A stretch of DNA of 64,000 nt from Stappia sp. 28M-7. Its GTDB lineage: Bacteria > Pseudomonadota > Alphaproteobacteria > Rhizobiales > Stappiaceae. Positions within the stretch are counted from its first letter, which is position 1; the number at the start of each line of letters is the position of its first letter. Shown in pieces: positions 34,575-43,257 of the stretch. The notes under the pieces were generated by a model. That model made no database searches. It was not told the DNA's origin and worked only from the letters and a program-made list of their open reading frames with translations. The position numbers and the translations under genes are program-made. The stretch spans positions 682,001-746,000 of the forward strand of contig NZ_JACMIA010000001.1 of the NCBI RefSeq assembly GCF_014252955.1. The letters are read 5' to 3'.

Positions 34575-35993
34575 TCATTTCTGGTTCGAAAAGCCGGCCA
34601 CCGGATCGACCGATGGGCCGGCGAGTGCCGCGGGGCAGCCGTAGTAATCCGTCGCCTTGTCGGAGAAGAACGCCTGCTTCCGCCATTTCTCGCGGGCGGT
34701 CTTGCGCTCTCCGTCCAGTTTCGCGGCTTTCAGGATCTCGTTGAATTTCGCGTCCGCGACCGCCGCCGGCAAAGCGCTGGCGCTTCCGGTGGAGGGGGCG
34801 GAGCCCAGTCGCGGGTCGCGGTCTTCCGCCAGAGCGGCGATCATCTCGGTCTGCAGGTCGGCAAGGTAGGTCTCGAGCTCGGCCAGCCGTTCGCGGTCCT
34901 GCGCGGTGTTGATCTTCACCTGGATCAGCGTCGCCGGCAGGGCGACGAGGGCGCTCGCCACCAGGAACGGGACGGTCGCGGCCGCTTCCAGTTCGCTGCC
35001 CTTGTAGATGCAGACATTGCCGAGCACGCCGTTGTCGAACCGCAATATCGTGATCCGGTCGGAGAAGAAGGCGCGGCTCACCCCGACCGAGAGGATCGGC
35101 GAGACGTTTTCCAGCAACAGCCGCTCGCGCCGGGTCAGCTCCCAGCGGCGATGCGCGCGCTTTTCCAGTACCAGCAGCGTGTGATCGAGGCGCGGCCGGT
35201 AGAGGATGCCGGACAGCAGCCTCTTGTCGGTCACCTTCGGCGCCAGCGGCGTGGTCGGCAACAGGGCGCCGCGACGTCCTGCGCCTTGCCGCCTCTGGGC
35301 CGCGACCCATTTCGGCGGAGCGTGTCGCGCAGTCTTTTCGGGGGCATCGCAATATGCGTCGATGCCGGCCCGGTCCGGGTCGAAGGACCAGCCCGGATTG
35401 ATCAGGCAGAAGCCGAGCGAGGAGAGCCGCTCGTTCATCGCCGCCATGTCGGCATGGTCGAACGGGTCGACCTCGTAGCGGAACGGGACGCTGCGCGTTG
35501 TATCGGAGCCCAGCGTCTGCGACCGCAGACCCGTGGCGAGCGTGAAGGCCGCCCGCGTCAGGGTGACGGCGATCTCGCGGCTCCTGTCGATGATATCGGT
35601 GGCAACTAGCGTCAGCAGGCCGCCATTGGTCTTCTTCACGTCGACGATGTCGTCGGAGGTCGGGCTCGCGAGATAGTCGAGGCAGTAGACATGGCGCGGA
35701 TCGGCAACGGCCCGTACATTCGGACCATCCAGGGTGCGTTGTTTCCCTCCGCCGTCCGTCGTCTCGACCACGGCGATCTGCAGCACGGAGCGCGGCAGCG
35801 CGTAGCTGCCAAGGCTGGCCGAGCGGCAGGAGACGGCATGCGTGTCGTCGAGAAACTGCGATCCCGCGACGGCGCAGCCGGAAAGAGCGGCGGCCGCCGC
35901 GACCAGCAGCGCGGCAAGGTGCCATCGGCGCGCGGGCGCCGCGCATCCGTCGCGCGCCAAGCGCGCGCTCCGGGTGGTTTCGGTCCCGCTCAT
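34575..35993 (-). CDS. Lipoprotein, paralogue of the downstream lipoprotein
   Basis: A 472-aa protein of unknown function with a lipobox (ALSGC, lipid Cys at about residue 40, then Ala-Val, suggesting outer-membrane sorting). It shares ordered blocks with the next gene: SYALPRSVLQIAVVETT, YCLDYLASPTSDD, DPFDHADMAAMNERL, SGILYRPRLDH, NVSPILSVGVSRAFF and ATLIQVKIN. It lacks the Cys-rich tail and Gly linker; its end instead has a charged helical part and YYGCPAALAG. A 4-bp overlap with the upstream gene and a 15-bp gap to the paralogue show co-transcription. Ancient tandem duplication is the simplest origin. Confidence 0.75.
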   Translation of the reverse strand: MSGTETTRSARLARDGCAAPARRWHLAALLVAAAAALSGCAVAGSQFLDDTHAVSCRSASLGSYALPRSVLQIAVVETTDGGGKQRTLDGPNVRAVADPRHVYCLDYLASPTSDDIVDVKKTNGGLLTLVATDIIDRSREIAVTLTRAAFTLATGLRSQTLGSDTTRSVPFRYEVDPFDHADMAAMNERLSSLGFCLINPGWSFDPDRAGIDAYCDAPEKTARHAPPKWVAAQRRQGAGRRGALLPTTPLAPKVTDKRLLSGILYRPRLDHTLLVLEKRAHRRWELTRRERLLLENVSPILSVGVSRAFFSDRITILRFDNGVLGNVCIYKGSELEAAATVPFLVASALVALPATLIQVKINTAQDRERLAELETYLADLQTEMIAALAEDRDPRLGSAPSTGSASALPAAVADAKFNEILKAAKLDGERKTAREKWRKQAFFSDKATDYYGCPAALAGPSVDPVAGFSNQK

Positions 35994-36877
35994 GGGCAGA
36001 CCAGTGTCAAGGTGCCGCCGCTGACGATGCTGGCTCTCAGCTGCTGGCCGCCCGGGCCGCAGCGGAAGAAGACGCTGATGAGCCGTTCGCCCTGCGGATT
36101 GGGGTCATAGCCTCCGCACACGGTGGTGATGTCGACATTGGCGATCTGGCAGGCCGCAACCTCGGTCCGTCGTTTCAAGGCATTGCTGCTGCTGACGTCG
36201 CCGCCCGGCTTGACCGGGTCGAAAAGGCACTTCGAGCGCACCCAGTTGGTCACCGTGGAGCTCTCGCATCTGAGGTTCTGGATGGCCCGGTCGCCGGCCC
36301 AGGCGCCGAGAATTTCCAGTTGAGGCGGGAGGAGATCGGCGGGGGGAGGAGGGGCGCCAGTTGCAAGGCTGGCCGCAAGGGCATGGGTGTCCTGCGTCGC
36401 GTCCTCCAGGCACGCGGAGAGAAGCTGCAGGTTCGACAATCGCTTGGAGAGTTTTTCGTCGGCTGGGGCGTCGGCCTTGATCTCGCTCGTTCCCTCGCAT
36501 TTGCAACTGGCGGCGAACGCCGCCTCCGACGGGGTCAGCAGCTTGATGATATCGTTGTGGCAGGCCTGGGCGCGGGCCGAGCCTTCCTTGAGCCGCACCA
36601 TCAGCGCGCCGGCTTCGGCAAGCCCCGTCAGCGGCCCAGCCGTCTTCGCGGGTGGCGGCGGGCTCGCAGGCTCGGCCGGCGGCGCATCGGGAGCTTTCGC
36701 GCCCGTGGCCTGAGCGGGCCCGGCGTCGTTTCGCGCTTCCCTGTATTTCTTCGACTGTTCGTCGCAGACCACCGCCCGCACGTCCGGCGGCGCGCAGTCT
36801 ATGTCGTCGTTTGCACCGGCGTTGCCGTTAAGAACGGCCAGAAAAAAGACGCCGGCAACCACCCCCCGTAGCGCCAT
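35990..36877 (-). CDS. Exported Cys/Pro-rich protein of unknown function
   Basis: A 295-aa protein, first gene of the operon. The ATG at 36877 is chosen because AAGGA lies 10 nt before it and a signal peptide follows (ALRGVVAGVFFLAVLNGNAGA); a TTG 8 codons upstream is less likely. After a short Cys-containing start comes a Pro/Ala-rich linker (residues about 60-80), a helical Cys part (ACHNDIIKLL, SCKCEGTSE, LSACLEDAT) and a C-terminal part with QNLRCESSTVTNWVRSKC and VCGGYDPNPQ. Even Cys spacing suggests disulphides. I do not recognise the family. Context ties it to the lipoproteins and proteases. Confidence 0.7.
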   Translation of the reverse strand: MALRGVVAGVFFLAVLNGNAGANDDIDCAPPDVRAVVCDEQSKKYREARNDAGPAQATGAKAPDAPPAEPASPPPPAKTAGPLTGLAEAGALMVRLKEGSARAQACHNDIIKLLTPSEAAFAASCKCEGTSEIKADAPADEKLSKRLSNLQLLSACLEDATQDTHALAASLATGAPPPPADLLPPQLEILGAWAGDRAIQNLRCESSTVTNWVRSKCLFDPVKPGGDVSSSNALKRRTEVAACQIANVDITTVCGGYDPNPQGERLISVFFRCGPGGQQLRASIVSGGTLTLVCP

Positions 36878-37106
36878 GGTAAACAAATCCTTAAAGTGCA
36901 ATGCGCAACCCTAGGTCAGGTTGTGGTGAAAACTCAATCTGAATCTCTTGCTCATCCGGAAGGGGCGGGTGCCGAGAGGGCCTAAAAAATGCCCCCGGTT
37001 GCGGCCAGAAAGTGCTAGTTTCCCGTCGGATAGCGTGGCATGCGACCACGATATCGAGTGCGATAGTGACGTGGGCTGGGGCTGGAACTTGCGTAAGGAA
37101 AAGTCG
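36878..37106. promoter_or_regulatory. Divergent promoter region, protease operon / type I exporter
   Basis: A 229-bp gap from which the six-gene secreted operon (minus) and the type I secretion genes (plus) diverge. It is the only non-coding space available for both promoters, so co-regulation is likely. The exporter's ribosome site AAGGAAAAG is at its end. I see no confident operator or RNA element. Confidence 0.5.
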
Positions 37107-38819
37107 ATGACGCGGGCGCCGGCGGGCGCAACGGTGGTGGACCGGGTCTTCCGCAGCGTGAGGTCTGCGCTTTTCGGCGTGGCGGTGGTCAGTCTTCTGG
37201 TCAACCTCCTGATGCTGACCGGCCCGGTCTACATGCTGCAGGTCTATGATCGGGTTCTGGCCAGCGGTTCTGTGCCGACGCTGCTGGTGATCAGCGGGTT
37301 CGCCCTGGTGCTCTATGCCGTTTTCGGCATTCTGGAGGGGCTGCGCTCCCGTATCCTGGCGCGCATCGGCCAGCGGATCGATGCCCAGCTTTCCGGCCTC
37401 GCTTTCGCGATTTCGTCCCGGCTGCCGCTGCGCATGGGCGCCGGCGCGGCGAAACTGCGGCCGGTGCAGGATCTCGACGCCGTTCGCACATTCATGTCCG
37501 GCCCCGGACCGGCGGCGATCTTCGACCTGCCCTGGATGCCGGTCTATTTCGCCCTTCTGTTCCTCTTCCACCCGCTGCTCGGCTGGCTCGCCATCGGCGG
37601 TGCCGCACTGATCTGCGTCCTGATCGGCCTCAACGAGGCGACCTCGCGCAAGCCGGCCACGGAGGCCGCGCGCGCCGCCAGTCGCCGTGCGGCGGTCGAG
37701 GAGGCCGGCCGCCGCAATGCCGAGGCACTGGGCGCCATGGCGATGGATGGCCCCCTGACGCAGCGCTGGGAGCGGGAGAACGAGGCCTTTCTCGATGTCC
37801 AGCGCCGGGCGCAGGACTGGTCCGGCTTCTTCGCAACGGCGATCAAGACTGTGCGCTTCCTGCTGCAGTCCGCCGTGCTCGGTCTCGGTGCCTGGCTGGC
37901 GATCCTGGGCGAGGTGACGCCGGGCGTCGTCATCGCCGGATCCATTCTCACCTCCCGCGCGCTTGCCCCGGTGGAGCAGGCGGTGGCCCAATGGCGCCCC
38001 TTCGCGGCGGCCCGTCTTGGCCGTCGCCGCCTGCGCGAGGTGTTCGCCCAACTGTCGGAGCCGGAGATCGAGCGCCTGGAGCTGCCGCTGCCGCTGCGTT
38101 CCCTGACGGTCGAGCAGCTCGCCTGCGGCCCGGCGGGCGTGCCGCGTCCCGTGGTGCAGGGCGTCGCGCTGGAGCTTTCCGCCGGCGACGGGCTCGGCAT
38201 CATCGGCCCCTCCGGCTCGGGCAAGTCCACGCTGGCCCGCGCCCTTGTCGGCCTGGTGCCGCCGCTGCATGGCTCCGTTCGCCTCGATGGCGCGGAGCTT
38301 TCGCAATGGCCGCCGTCTCGACGGGGCCGCATCATCGGATATCTGCCGCAGGACGTGCAGCTGTTCGACGGGACGGTGGCGGAAAACATCGCCCGTTTCG
38401 AGCAGGAGGGGGAAGACGAGGCGGTGATCGAGGCGGCCCGCATGGCCGACATCCACGACTTCATCACCGGCCTGCCGGAAGGCTACAACACGCTCATCGG
38501 CTCGGAAGGCATGGTCCTGTCCGGCGGACAGCAGCAGCGCATCGCGCTCGCCCGCGCGCTGTTCCGCAAGCCGTTCCTGGTGGTGCTGGACGAGCCCAAT
38601 TCGAACCTTGATTCCGACGGCGAGGCGGCCCTGACGCGGGCGATGCGCGACATGCGCGCCGCCGGGTCCGTCGTCGTCGTCATCGCCCATCGGCCCAGTG
38701 CGATCGCCGCTGTCGACAAGGTTCTGTGCCTGCGCGATGGCCGCATGGCGGCCTTCGGCCCGAAGGACGAGGTGCTGAAGCGCGTCGTCGCGCCGGTGCC
38801 GCAGTCGGGAGTGGCATGA
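37107..38819 (+). CDS. Type I secretion permease/ATPase (PrtD family)
   Basis: A 570-aa ABC exporter with fused membrane and ATPase domains. Membrane part about residues 20-310, with PVYMLQVYDRVLASGSVPTL, the PrtD/HlyB-type signature. ATPase part: Walker A GPSGSGKST (about 372-380), Q-loop YLPQDVQLFDGTVAENI, signature LSGGQQQR, Walker B FLVVLDEP, and switch His in VIAHRPSA. No N-terminal peptidase domain is present. One base separates it from the HlyD gene. The family exports C-terminally signalled proteins (RTX proteases, lipases). No such substrate or TolC gene is near, and the adjacent proteases have Sec signals, so the cargo is unknown. Confidence 0.9.
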   Translation: MTRAPAGATVVDRVFRSVRSALFGVAVVSLLVNLLMLTGPVYMLQVYDRVLASGSVPTLLVISGFALVLYAVFGILEGLRSRILARIGQRIDAQLSGLAFAISSRLPLRMGAGAAKLRPVQDLDAVRTFMSGPGPAAIFDLPWMPVYFALLFLFHPLLGWLAIGGAALICVLIGLNEATSRKPATEAARAASRRAAVEEAGRRNAEALGAMAMDGPLTQRWERENEAFLDVQRRAQDWSGFFATAIKTVRFLLQSAVLGLGAWLAILGEVTPGVVIAGSILTSRALAPVEQAVAQWRPFAAARLGRRRLREVFAQLSEPEIERLELPLPLRSLTVEQLACGPAGVPRPVVQGVALELSAGDGLGIIGPSGSGKSTLARALVGLVPPLHGSVRLDGAELSQWPPSRRGRIIGYLPQDVQLFDGTVAENIARFEQEGEDEAVIEAARMADIHDFITGLPEGYNTLIGSEGMVLSGGQQQRIALARALFRKPFLVVLDEPNSNLDSDGEAALTRAMRDMRAAGSVVVVIAHRPSAIAAVDKVLCLRDGRMAAFGPKDEVLKRVVAPVPQSGVA

Positions 38820-38820
38820 G

Positions 38821-40161
38821 ATGGCCCCTCGCGAAACCGACCGCTCTGCCGGTGCCGGTCATGTCGACCGCCAGCTGAGCCGCAGCGTCCGCCGCCATCT
38901 GCTCGTCTCGCTGCTGGTCGCCGTGCTGCTGCTCGGCGGGTTCGGCGGATGGGCGGCGCTCGCTCGCATTTCCGGCGCGGTGGTCGCGCCCGCCGTCGTC
39001 GTGGTGGAAACGAATGTCCGCCGCATCCAGCATCAGGAAGGCGGCATTGTCCGCGAGATCGCCGTGCAAAACGGCGACCGCGTTTCGGCCGGCGATCTCC
39101 TGGTGCGTCTCGACGACACGGTGACCCGCGCCAATCTGGCCGTGGTGACGCGCCAGCTTGTCGACCTGTATGCGCAGGAAGCCCGCCTGGTCGCCGAGCG
39201 CGACGAGAGCGAGGAAATCGCCTTCAACGAACGGGCCCGCGAGCTTGTCGACGAGGACCAGCTGGCGCTTGTCGAGGACAGCCAGAAGAGCCTGATGGAC
39301 GCACGGCGCAAGTCCGTCAGCGGCCGCAAGGACCAGCTGGGCGAGCAGATCGTTCAGTATCGTCGGCAGATCGAGGGGCTCGACGCGCAGCTTGCCGCCA
39401 AGGGCGAGGAGATCGCCCTCATCGAGGACGAGCTGACGGACCTCATGGGGCTTCTCGAAAAGCGCCTCGTCGCGCGGGCCCGCGTCACCGCCCTGCAGCG
39501 CGACCGCACGCGGCTCAAGGGCGAGCATGGCGGCCTCGTCGCCAAGATCGCCGAGGTCAACGAGGCGATCAGCGAGCGGCGCATCCTGATGCTGCAGATC
39601 GACGAGCAGTCCCGCGCCGAGGTGCTGGAGCAGCTGCAGGACACCCGTGCCCGCATCGCCCGGCTGGAGGAGCAGAAGATCGCGGCCGAGGACCAGCTCC
39701 GCCGCGTCGAGGTGCGCAGTCCCCACGCCGGCACGGTCCACCAGCTCGCGGTGCACACGATCGGCGGCGTCGTCGGCCAGGGCGAGACCTTGATGCTGAT
39801 CGTGCCACAGGGCGACCTTCTGGTAATCGAGGCGCAGGTGCAGCCGCGCGACATCTCGCAGATCGTGCCGGGGCAGGAGGCGCGTGTCCGCTTTCCCGGC
39901 TTCGACCAGCGCACGACGCCCGAGCTTGCCGCCCGCGTGCGTACCATCTCGGCCGATCTGGCCCGGGACAATGTGACCGGCGCCCGCTACTTCATCGCCC
40001 GTCTCGTCATTCCGGACGAGGAGCTGGCGCGTCTCGATGGCGAGCTTCTGGTGCCCGGCATGCCGGCGGAGGCCTTCATCACGACCGAGGACCGCACGGT
40101 GCTGTCCTACCTGGTGCGCCCGGTCACCGATCAGATCGCTCACGCCCTTCGCGAGCGATGA
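38821..40161 (+). CDS. Type I secretion membrane-fusion protein (HlyD/PrtE family)
   Basis: A 446-aa adaptor that spans the periplasm between the ABC exporter and an outer-membrane TolC. Seen are a cytoplasmic lead, one membrane helix (residues about 23-43), a lipoyl-like segment (RRIQHQEGGIVREIAVQNGDRVSAGDLLVRLDDT), a long coiled coil (about 110-290), the second lipoyl half (VRSPHAGTVHQLAVHTIGGVVGQGETLMLIVP) and a beta-barrel region. Length and order match PrtE. No gene follows until the riboswitch, so TolC must be encoded elsewhere. Confidence 0.9.
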   Translation: MAPRETDRSAGAGHVDRQLSRSVRRHLLVSLLVAVLLLGGFGGWAALARISGAVVAPAVVVVETNVRRIQHQEGGIVREIAVQNGDRVSAGDLLVRLDDTVTRANLAVVTRQLVDLYAQEARLVAERDESEEIAFNERARELVDEDQLALVEDSQKSLMDARRKSVSGRKDQLGEQIVQYRRQIEGLDAQLAAKGEEIALIEDELTDLMGLLEKRLVARARVTALQRDRTRLKGEHGGLVAKIAEVNEAISERRILMLQIDEQSRAEVLEQLQDTRARIARLEEQKIAAEDQLRRVEVRSPHAGTVHQLAVHTIGGVVGQGETLMLIVPQGDLLVIEAQVQPRDISQIVPGQEARVRFPGFDQRTTPELAARVRTISADLARDNVTGARYFIARLVIPDEELARLDGELLVPGMPAEAFITTEDRTVLSYLVRPVTDQIAHALRER

Positions 40162-40211
40162 GCCCGACCCCCGCTTGACGTCCCCTTCCTTCCCTCCTAT
40201 CGTGCCGCAAA

Positions 40212-40300
40212 ATTCGTTGGGGTGCCTTAACCGGCTGAGAGACGCGAACCGCGTCAACCCACTGAACCTGATCCGGGTCATGCCGGCGTAGGGAACGAAT
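40212..40300 (+). ncRNA. TPP riboswitch (THI element)
   Basis: The thiamine pyrophosphate aptamer core is intact: GGGGTGCC (40219-40226), the GGCTGAGA loop (40233-40240), ACCC, then CTGAACCTGATCCGGGTCAT and GCGTAGGGA. The closing P1 stem is ATTCGTT (40212-40218) with AACGAAT (40294-40300). It lies 146 nt before thiD and controls the thiamine operon, turning it off when TPP is bound. After it, AGCCC..GGCC-GCAA-GGCC..GGGCT (about 40303-40328) can form a hairpin that may be part of the expression platform. Confidence 0.96.
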
Positions 40301-40446
40301 GCAAGCCCGAACGGCCGCAAGGCCGGGCTCTGCCGCAAGATCGTCGCGGCCATCCGTCTTCCCGAAACCGCAGTCCGGATCGTGCCTTTCACGCGGCGCG
40401 TCGCTTCCCTTCGTCGGAGCCGCGCCCGGCAGGAACGGGGAACGTC

Positions 40447-41307
40447 GTGGCAAGGGACACGAAACCGGACTACGCCGCGGGCGGATCGGGCAAGGGCCCG
40501 GCCATCGCGCTGACCATCGCCGGCTCGGACAGCAGCGGCGGCGCCGGCATTCAGGCGGATCTCAAGACCTTTTCCGCGCTCGGCGTTTATGGCGCCAGCG
40601 CGATCACGGCGATCACGGCGCAGAACACCCGCGCCGTGACCCATATCCACGACATCCCGCTCGACGTGGTCACCGGACAGATCGCCGCCGTTCTCGATGA
40701 TCTCGACGTCGGCGCGGTGAAGATTGGCATGCTGTCCTCGCCGGAGATCGTCACCTGTGTCGCCGCCGCGCTTGCCGGCTATGCGGGACCCGTGGTCGTC
40801 GATCCGGTCATCGTCGCCAAGTCCGGCGCCAAGCTCCTGCGCGAGGAAGCGATCGCCGCGCTGAAAGATCAGCTGCTGCCGCGCGCAACGCTGATCACGC
40901 CGAACCTGCCGGAAGCCGCCAGCCTGCTCGGCGAGGCACCGCTGCGCGACACCGGCGAGGCGGAGCGCCAGGGCCGCGCGCTGCTGGCGCTCGGTCCCGG
41001 CGCCGTCCTGATGAAGGGCGGCCACGGGGAAGGGGCCGAGTGCACCGACCTCCTGCTCGCCGCCGGCGAGCCGCCGCTCGCCTTCACGGCGGAGCGGCTT
41101 CACACCCGCAACACCCACGGGACCGGCTGCACGCTCTCCTCGGCCATCGCCGCCGGCCTCGCCAGAGGCCTTCCGCTCGCCCGTGCTGTCGCCGAAGCTC
41201 ATTCCTGGCTGCACGCGGCCATCGCCGCCGCCGACACGCTGCATGTCGGCTCCGGCCACGGCCCGGTGCATCACTTCCATGCCCTGTGGCGGGAGGATGC
41301 ACGATGA
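40447..41307 (+). CDS. thiD: Hydroxymethylpyrimidine/phosphomethylpyrimidine kinase
   Basis: Phosphorylates HMP and then HMP-P to give the pyrimidine half of thiamine. The 286-aa protein has the ribokinase-like ThiD signature: ALTIAGSDSSGGAGIQADLKTF (about residues 20-41), KIGMLSSPEI, VVVDPVIVAKSG, ITPNLPEAASLLG and HGTGCTLSSAIAAGLARG with the catalytic Cys/Gly anion hole. Start is GTG at 40447 with GGGGAA upstream. The N-terminus has about 18 extra residues compared with E. coli. First gene of the riboswitch-controlled operon; overlaps thiO by ATGA. Confidence 0.95.
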   Translation: MARDTKPDYAAGGSGKGPAIALTIAGSDSSGGAGIQADLKTFSALGVYGASAITAITAQNTRAVTHIHDIPLDVVTGQIAAVLDDLDVGAVKIGMLSSPEIVTCVAAALAGYAGPVVVDPVIVAKSGAKLLREEAIAALKDQLLPRATLITPNLPEAASLLGEAPLRDTGEAERQGRALLALGPGAVLMKGGHGEGAECTDLLLAAGEPPLAFTAERLHTRNTHGTGCTLSSAIAAGLARGLPLARAVAEAHSWLHAAIAAADTLHVGSGHGPVHHFHALWREDAR

Positions 41308-42314
41308 AGATCTCTGTCATCGGCGGCGGCGTCGTCGGCCTCTGCGTTGCCACCGTACTTGCCGAGCGCGGGCAGGAGGTGACGCTGTTCGAACGTGCCG
41401 AGGCGCCGGGCCCGGCCTCCTGCTCCTGGTGGGCGGGCGGCATGCTCGCCCCCTGGTGCGAGGGCGAGAGCGCCGAGGAGCCGGTGGTGCGGCTCGGCCG
41501 CGACGCCATCTCCTGGTGGTCGCAGCGCGTCGGCGGCGTCGTCCTCAACGGCAGCCTGGTGGTTGCCCCGCCGCGCGATACCGCGGACCTGCGCCGCTTC
41601 GCACGGATGACCGAATGCCATGAGGCGGTCGACGGCGAGCGCATCGCCGAGCTGGAGCCGGACCTTGCGGGCCGCTTCCGCCAGGGGCTGTTCTTTGCCG
41701 GCGAAGGACATCTCGATCCGCGCCGGGCACTGGCCGATCTCGTGGCCCGGCTGCAGGGGCTGGGCGCCGACTTGCGCTTTGCGACGGACATGCTGCCGCA
41801 GGATGCGCCGGGCGACCGCGTGATCGATTGCCGCGGCCTGGGCGCTGCGGCCGACGTGCCGGAGCTGCGCGGGGTCAAGGGCGAGATGCTGGTCCTGCAT
41901 GCGCCGGACGTGTCGCTGTCCCGGCCCGTGCGCCTGCTGCATCCGCGCATCCCGCTTTATGTGGTGCCGCGCGGCGAGGGCGTCTTCATGGTCGGTGCCA
42001 CCATGATCGAAAGCGGCGAGCGCTGGCGCATCACCGCCCGCTCGATGATGGAGCTGCTCGGCTCCGCCTACACGCTGACCCCCGCCTTCGCCGAGGCCGA
42101 GATCCTGGAGACCGGCGTCGATGCGCGCCCGGCCTTCCCCGACAACCTGCCGCGCCTGTTGCGCGACGGCCGCATCCTGCGGGCCAACGGCACCTATCGG
42201 CACGGCTATCTGCTGTCGCCGGCACTGGCCCAGCAGGCGGCCGATCTGCTTCTCCACCCTGAAACCGAACCGGAGTTCTTCCATGGCCATAACCGTCAAC
42301 GGCGCTCCGCTTGA
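41304..42314 (+). CDS. thiO: Glycine oxidase / thiamine biosynthesis ThiO
   Basis: FAD enzyme that oxidises glycine to the iminoacetate used in thiazole formation. 336 aa, beginning with the dinucleotide fold MKISVIGGGVVGLCVATVLAE and acidic strand end FERAE; SCSWWAGGMLAPWCEGE is the ThiO/DadA landmark. C-terminal DARPAFPDNLPRLLRDGRILRANGTYRHGYLLSPAL contains the FAD-binding Gly and substrate Arg region. It overlaps thiD at the start and thiS at the end (32 bp). Confidence 0.93.
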   Translation: MKISVIGGGVVGLCVATVLAERGQEVTLFERAEAPGPASCSWWAGGMLAPWCEGESAEEPVVRLGRDAISWWSQRVGGVVLNGSLVVAPPRDTADLRRFARMTECHEAVDGERIAELEPDLAGRFRQGLFFAGEGHLDPRRALADLVARLQGLGADLRFATDMLPQDAPGDRVIDCRGLGAAADVPELRGVKGEMLVLHAPDVSLSRPVRLLHPRIPLYVVPRGEGVFMVGATMIESGERWRITARSMMELLGSAYTLTPAFAEAEILETGVDARPAFPDNLPRLLRDGRILRANGTYRHGYLLSPALAQQAADLLLHPETEPEFFHGHNRQRRSA

Positions 42315-42480
42315 GCTTGCGCCGGGGTCGCTGGCCGCGATCCTCGAGGCGCTCGACTATGGCGACGCCATCGTCGCCACCGCCCTCAATGGCGATTTCG
42401 TCCCGGCAGAGGAGCGCGCCGACACGCAGGTGCGCGACGGCGACCGGGTCGAGATCCTCGCCCCCATGCAGGGAGGCTGA
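42283..42480 (+). CDS. thiS: Sulfur carrier protein ThiS
   Basis: A 65-aa ubiquitin-like sulfur carrier for thiazole synthesis. MAITVNGAPLELAPGSLAAIL at the start, VATALNGDFVP in the middle, DGDRVEILAPMQGG at the end, with the Gly-Gly tail that becomes the thiocarboxylate. It overlaps the end of thiO and lies 3 bp before thiG. The adenylyltransferase ThiF needed to charge it is not in this operon. Confidence 0.93.
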   Translation: MAITVNGAPLELAPGSLAAILEALDYGDAIVATALNGDFVPAEERADTQVRDGDRVEILAPMQGG

Positions 42481-42483
42481 CCC

Positions 42484-43257
42484 ATGCCCGTCTTCTATGG
42501 CGAAACCATCGAGAGCCCGATGCTGCTCGGCACCTCGCTCTATCCCTCCCCGGCGATCATGGCCGAGGCGGTGCGGGCCTCTGCCTGCGATATCGTCACC
42601 GTATCGCTGCGGCGCGAGTCCGGCTCGGCCCGCGCGGGGCAGGATTTCTGGGGCTTCATCCGCGACCTCGGCGTGCGCGTCCTGCCCAACACCGCCGGCT
42701 GCCATTCGGTGCGCGAGGCGGTGACCACGGCAAAGATGGCGCGCGAGGTGTTCGGCACGCCCTGGATCAAGCTCGAGGTCATCCATGACGCAGAGACGCT
42801 GGCCCCCGACGTCTTCGGCCTTGTCGAGGCGGCGCGCATCCTCTCGGGCGAGGGGTTCCAGGTGTTCCCCTACTGCACCGAGGATCTCGGCGTTGCCGAG
42901 CGGCTCGTCGAGGCCGGCTGCGAGGTCCTGATGCCCTGGGGCGCGCCCATCGGCTCGGCCCGCGGGCTCAACAACGTCTACGGCCTGCGCTCCCTTCGCG
43001 CGCATTTCCCGGACATTCCGCTGGTGGTCGATGCCGGCCTCGGCGTGCCCTCCCATGCGGCGGCCGCCATGGAGCTCGGCTACGACGCGGTGCTGCTCAA
43101 CACGGCGGTGGCCAAGGCCGGCGATCCGGTCGCCATGGCTCGTGCCTTCGCACAGGCCGTGGAGGCCGGACGCCTCGCCTACACGGCCGGGGCGATGGAG
43201 CCGCGCGACATGGCCGCCCCGTCCACGCCGGTTCTCGGAAAGGCTTTTCTGGAATGA
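42484..43257 (+). CDS. thiG: Thiazole synthase ThiG
   Basis: A 257-aa TIM-barrel that forms the thiazole phosphate from deoxyxylulose phosphate, ThiS thiocarboxylate and the glycine imine. Conserved blocks: [40 protein letters not shown] with the Schiff-base Lys, [46 protein letters not shown] and [12 protein letters not shown]. Its stop overlaps thiE by 4 bp. Confidence 0.95.
   Translation: MPVFYGETIESPMLLGTSLYPSPAIMAEAVRASACDIVTVSLRRESGSARAGQDFWGFIRDLGVRVLPNTAGCHSVREAVTTAKMAREVFGTPWIKLEVIHDAETLAPDVFGLVEAARILSGEGFQVFPYCTEDLGVAERLVEAGCEVLMPWGAPIGSARGLNNVYGLRSLRAHFPDIPLVVDAGLGVPSHAAAAMELGYDAVLLNTAVAKAGDPVAMARAFAQAVEAGRLAYTAGAMEPRDMAAPSTPVLGKAFLE

Noticed and set aside
36875-36901. TTG at 36901 as start of the first secreted-operon gene
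   Set aside because: The ATG at 36877 has AAGGA at a good distance and gives a standard signal peptide; the TTG lacks a ribosome site.
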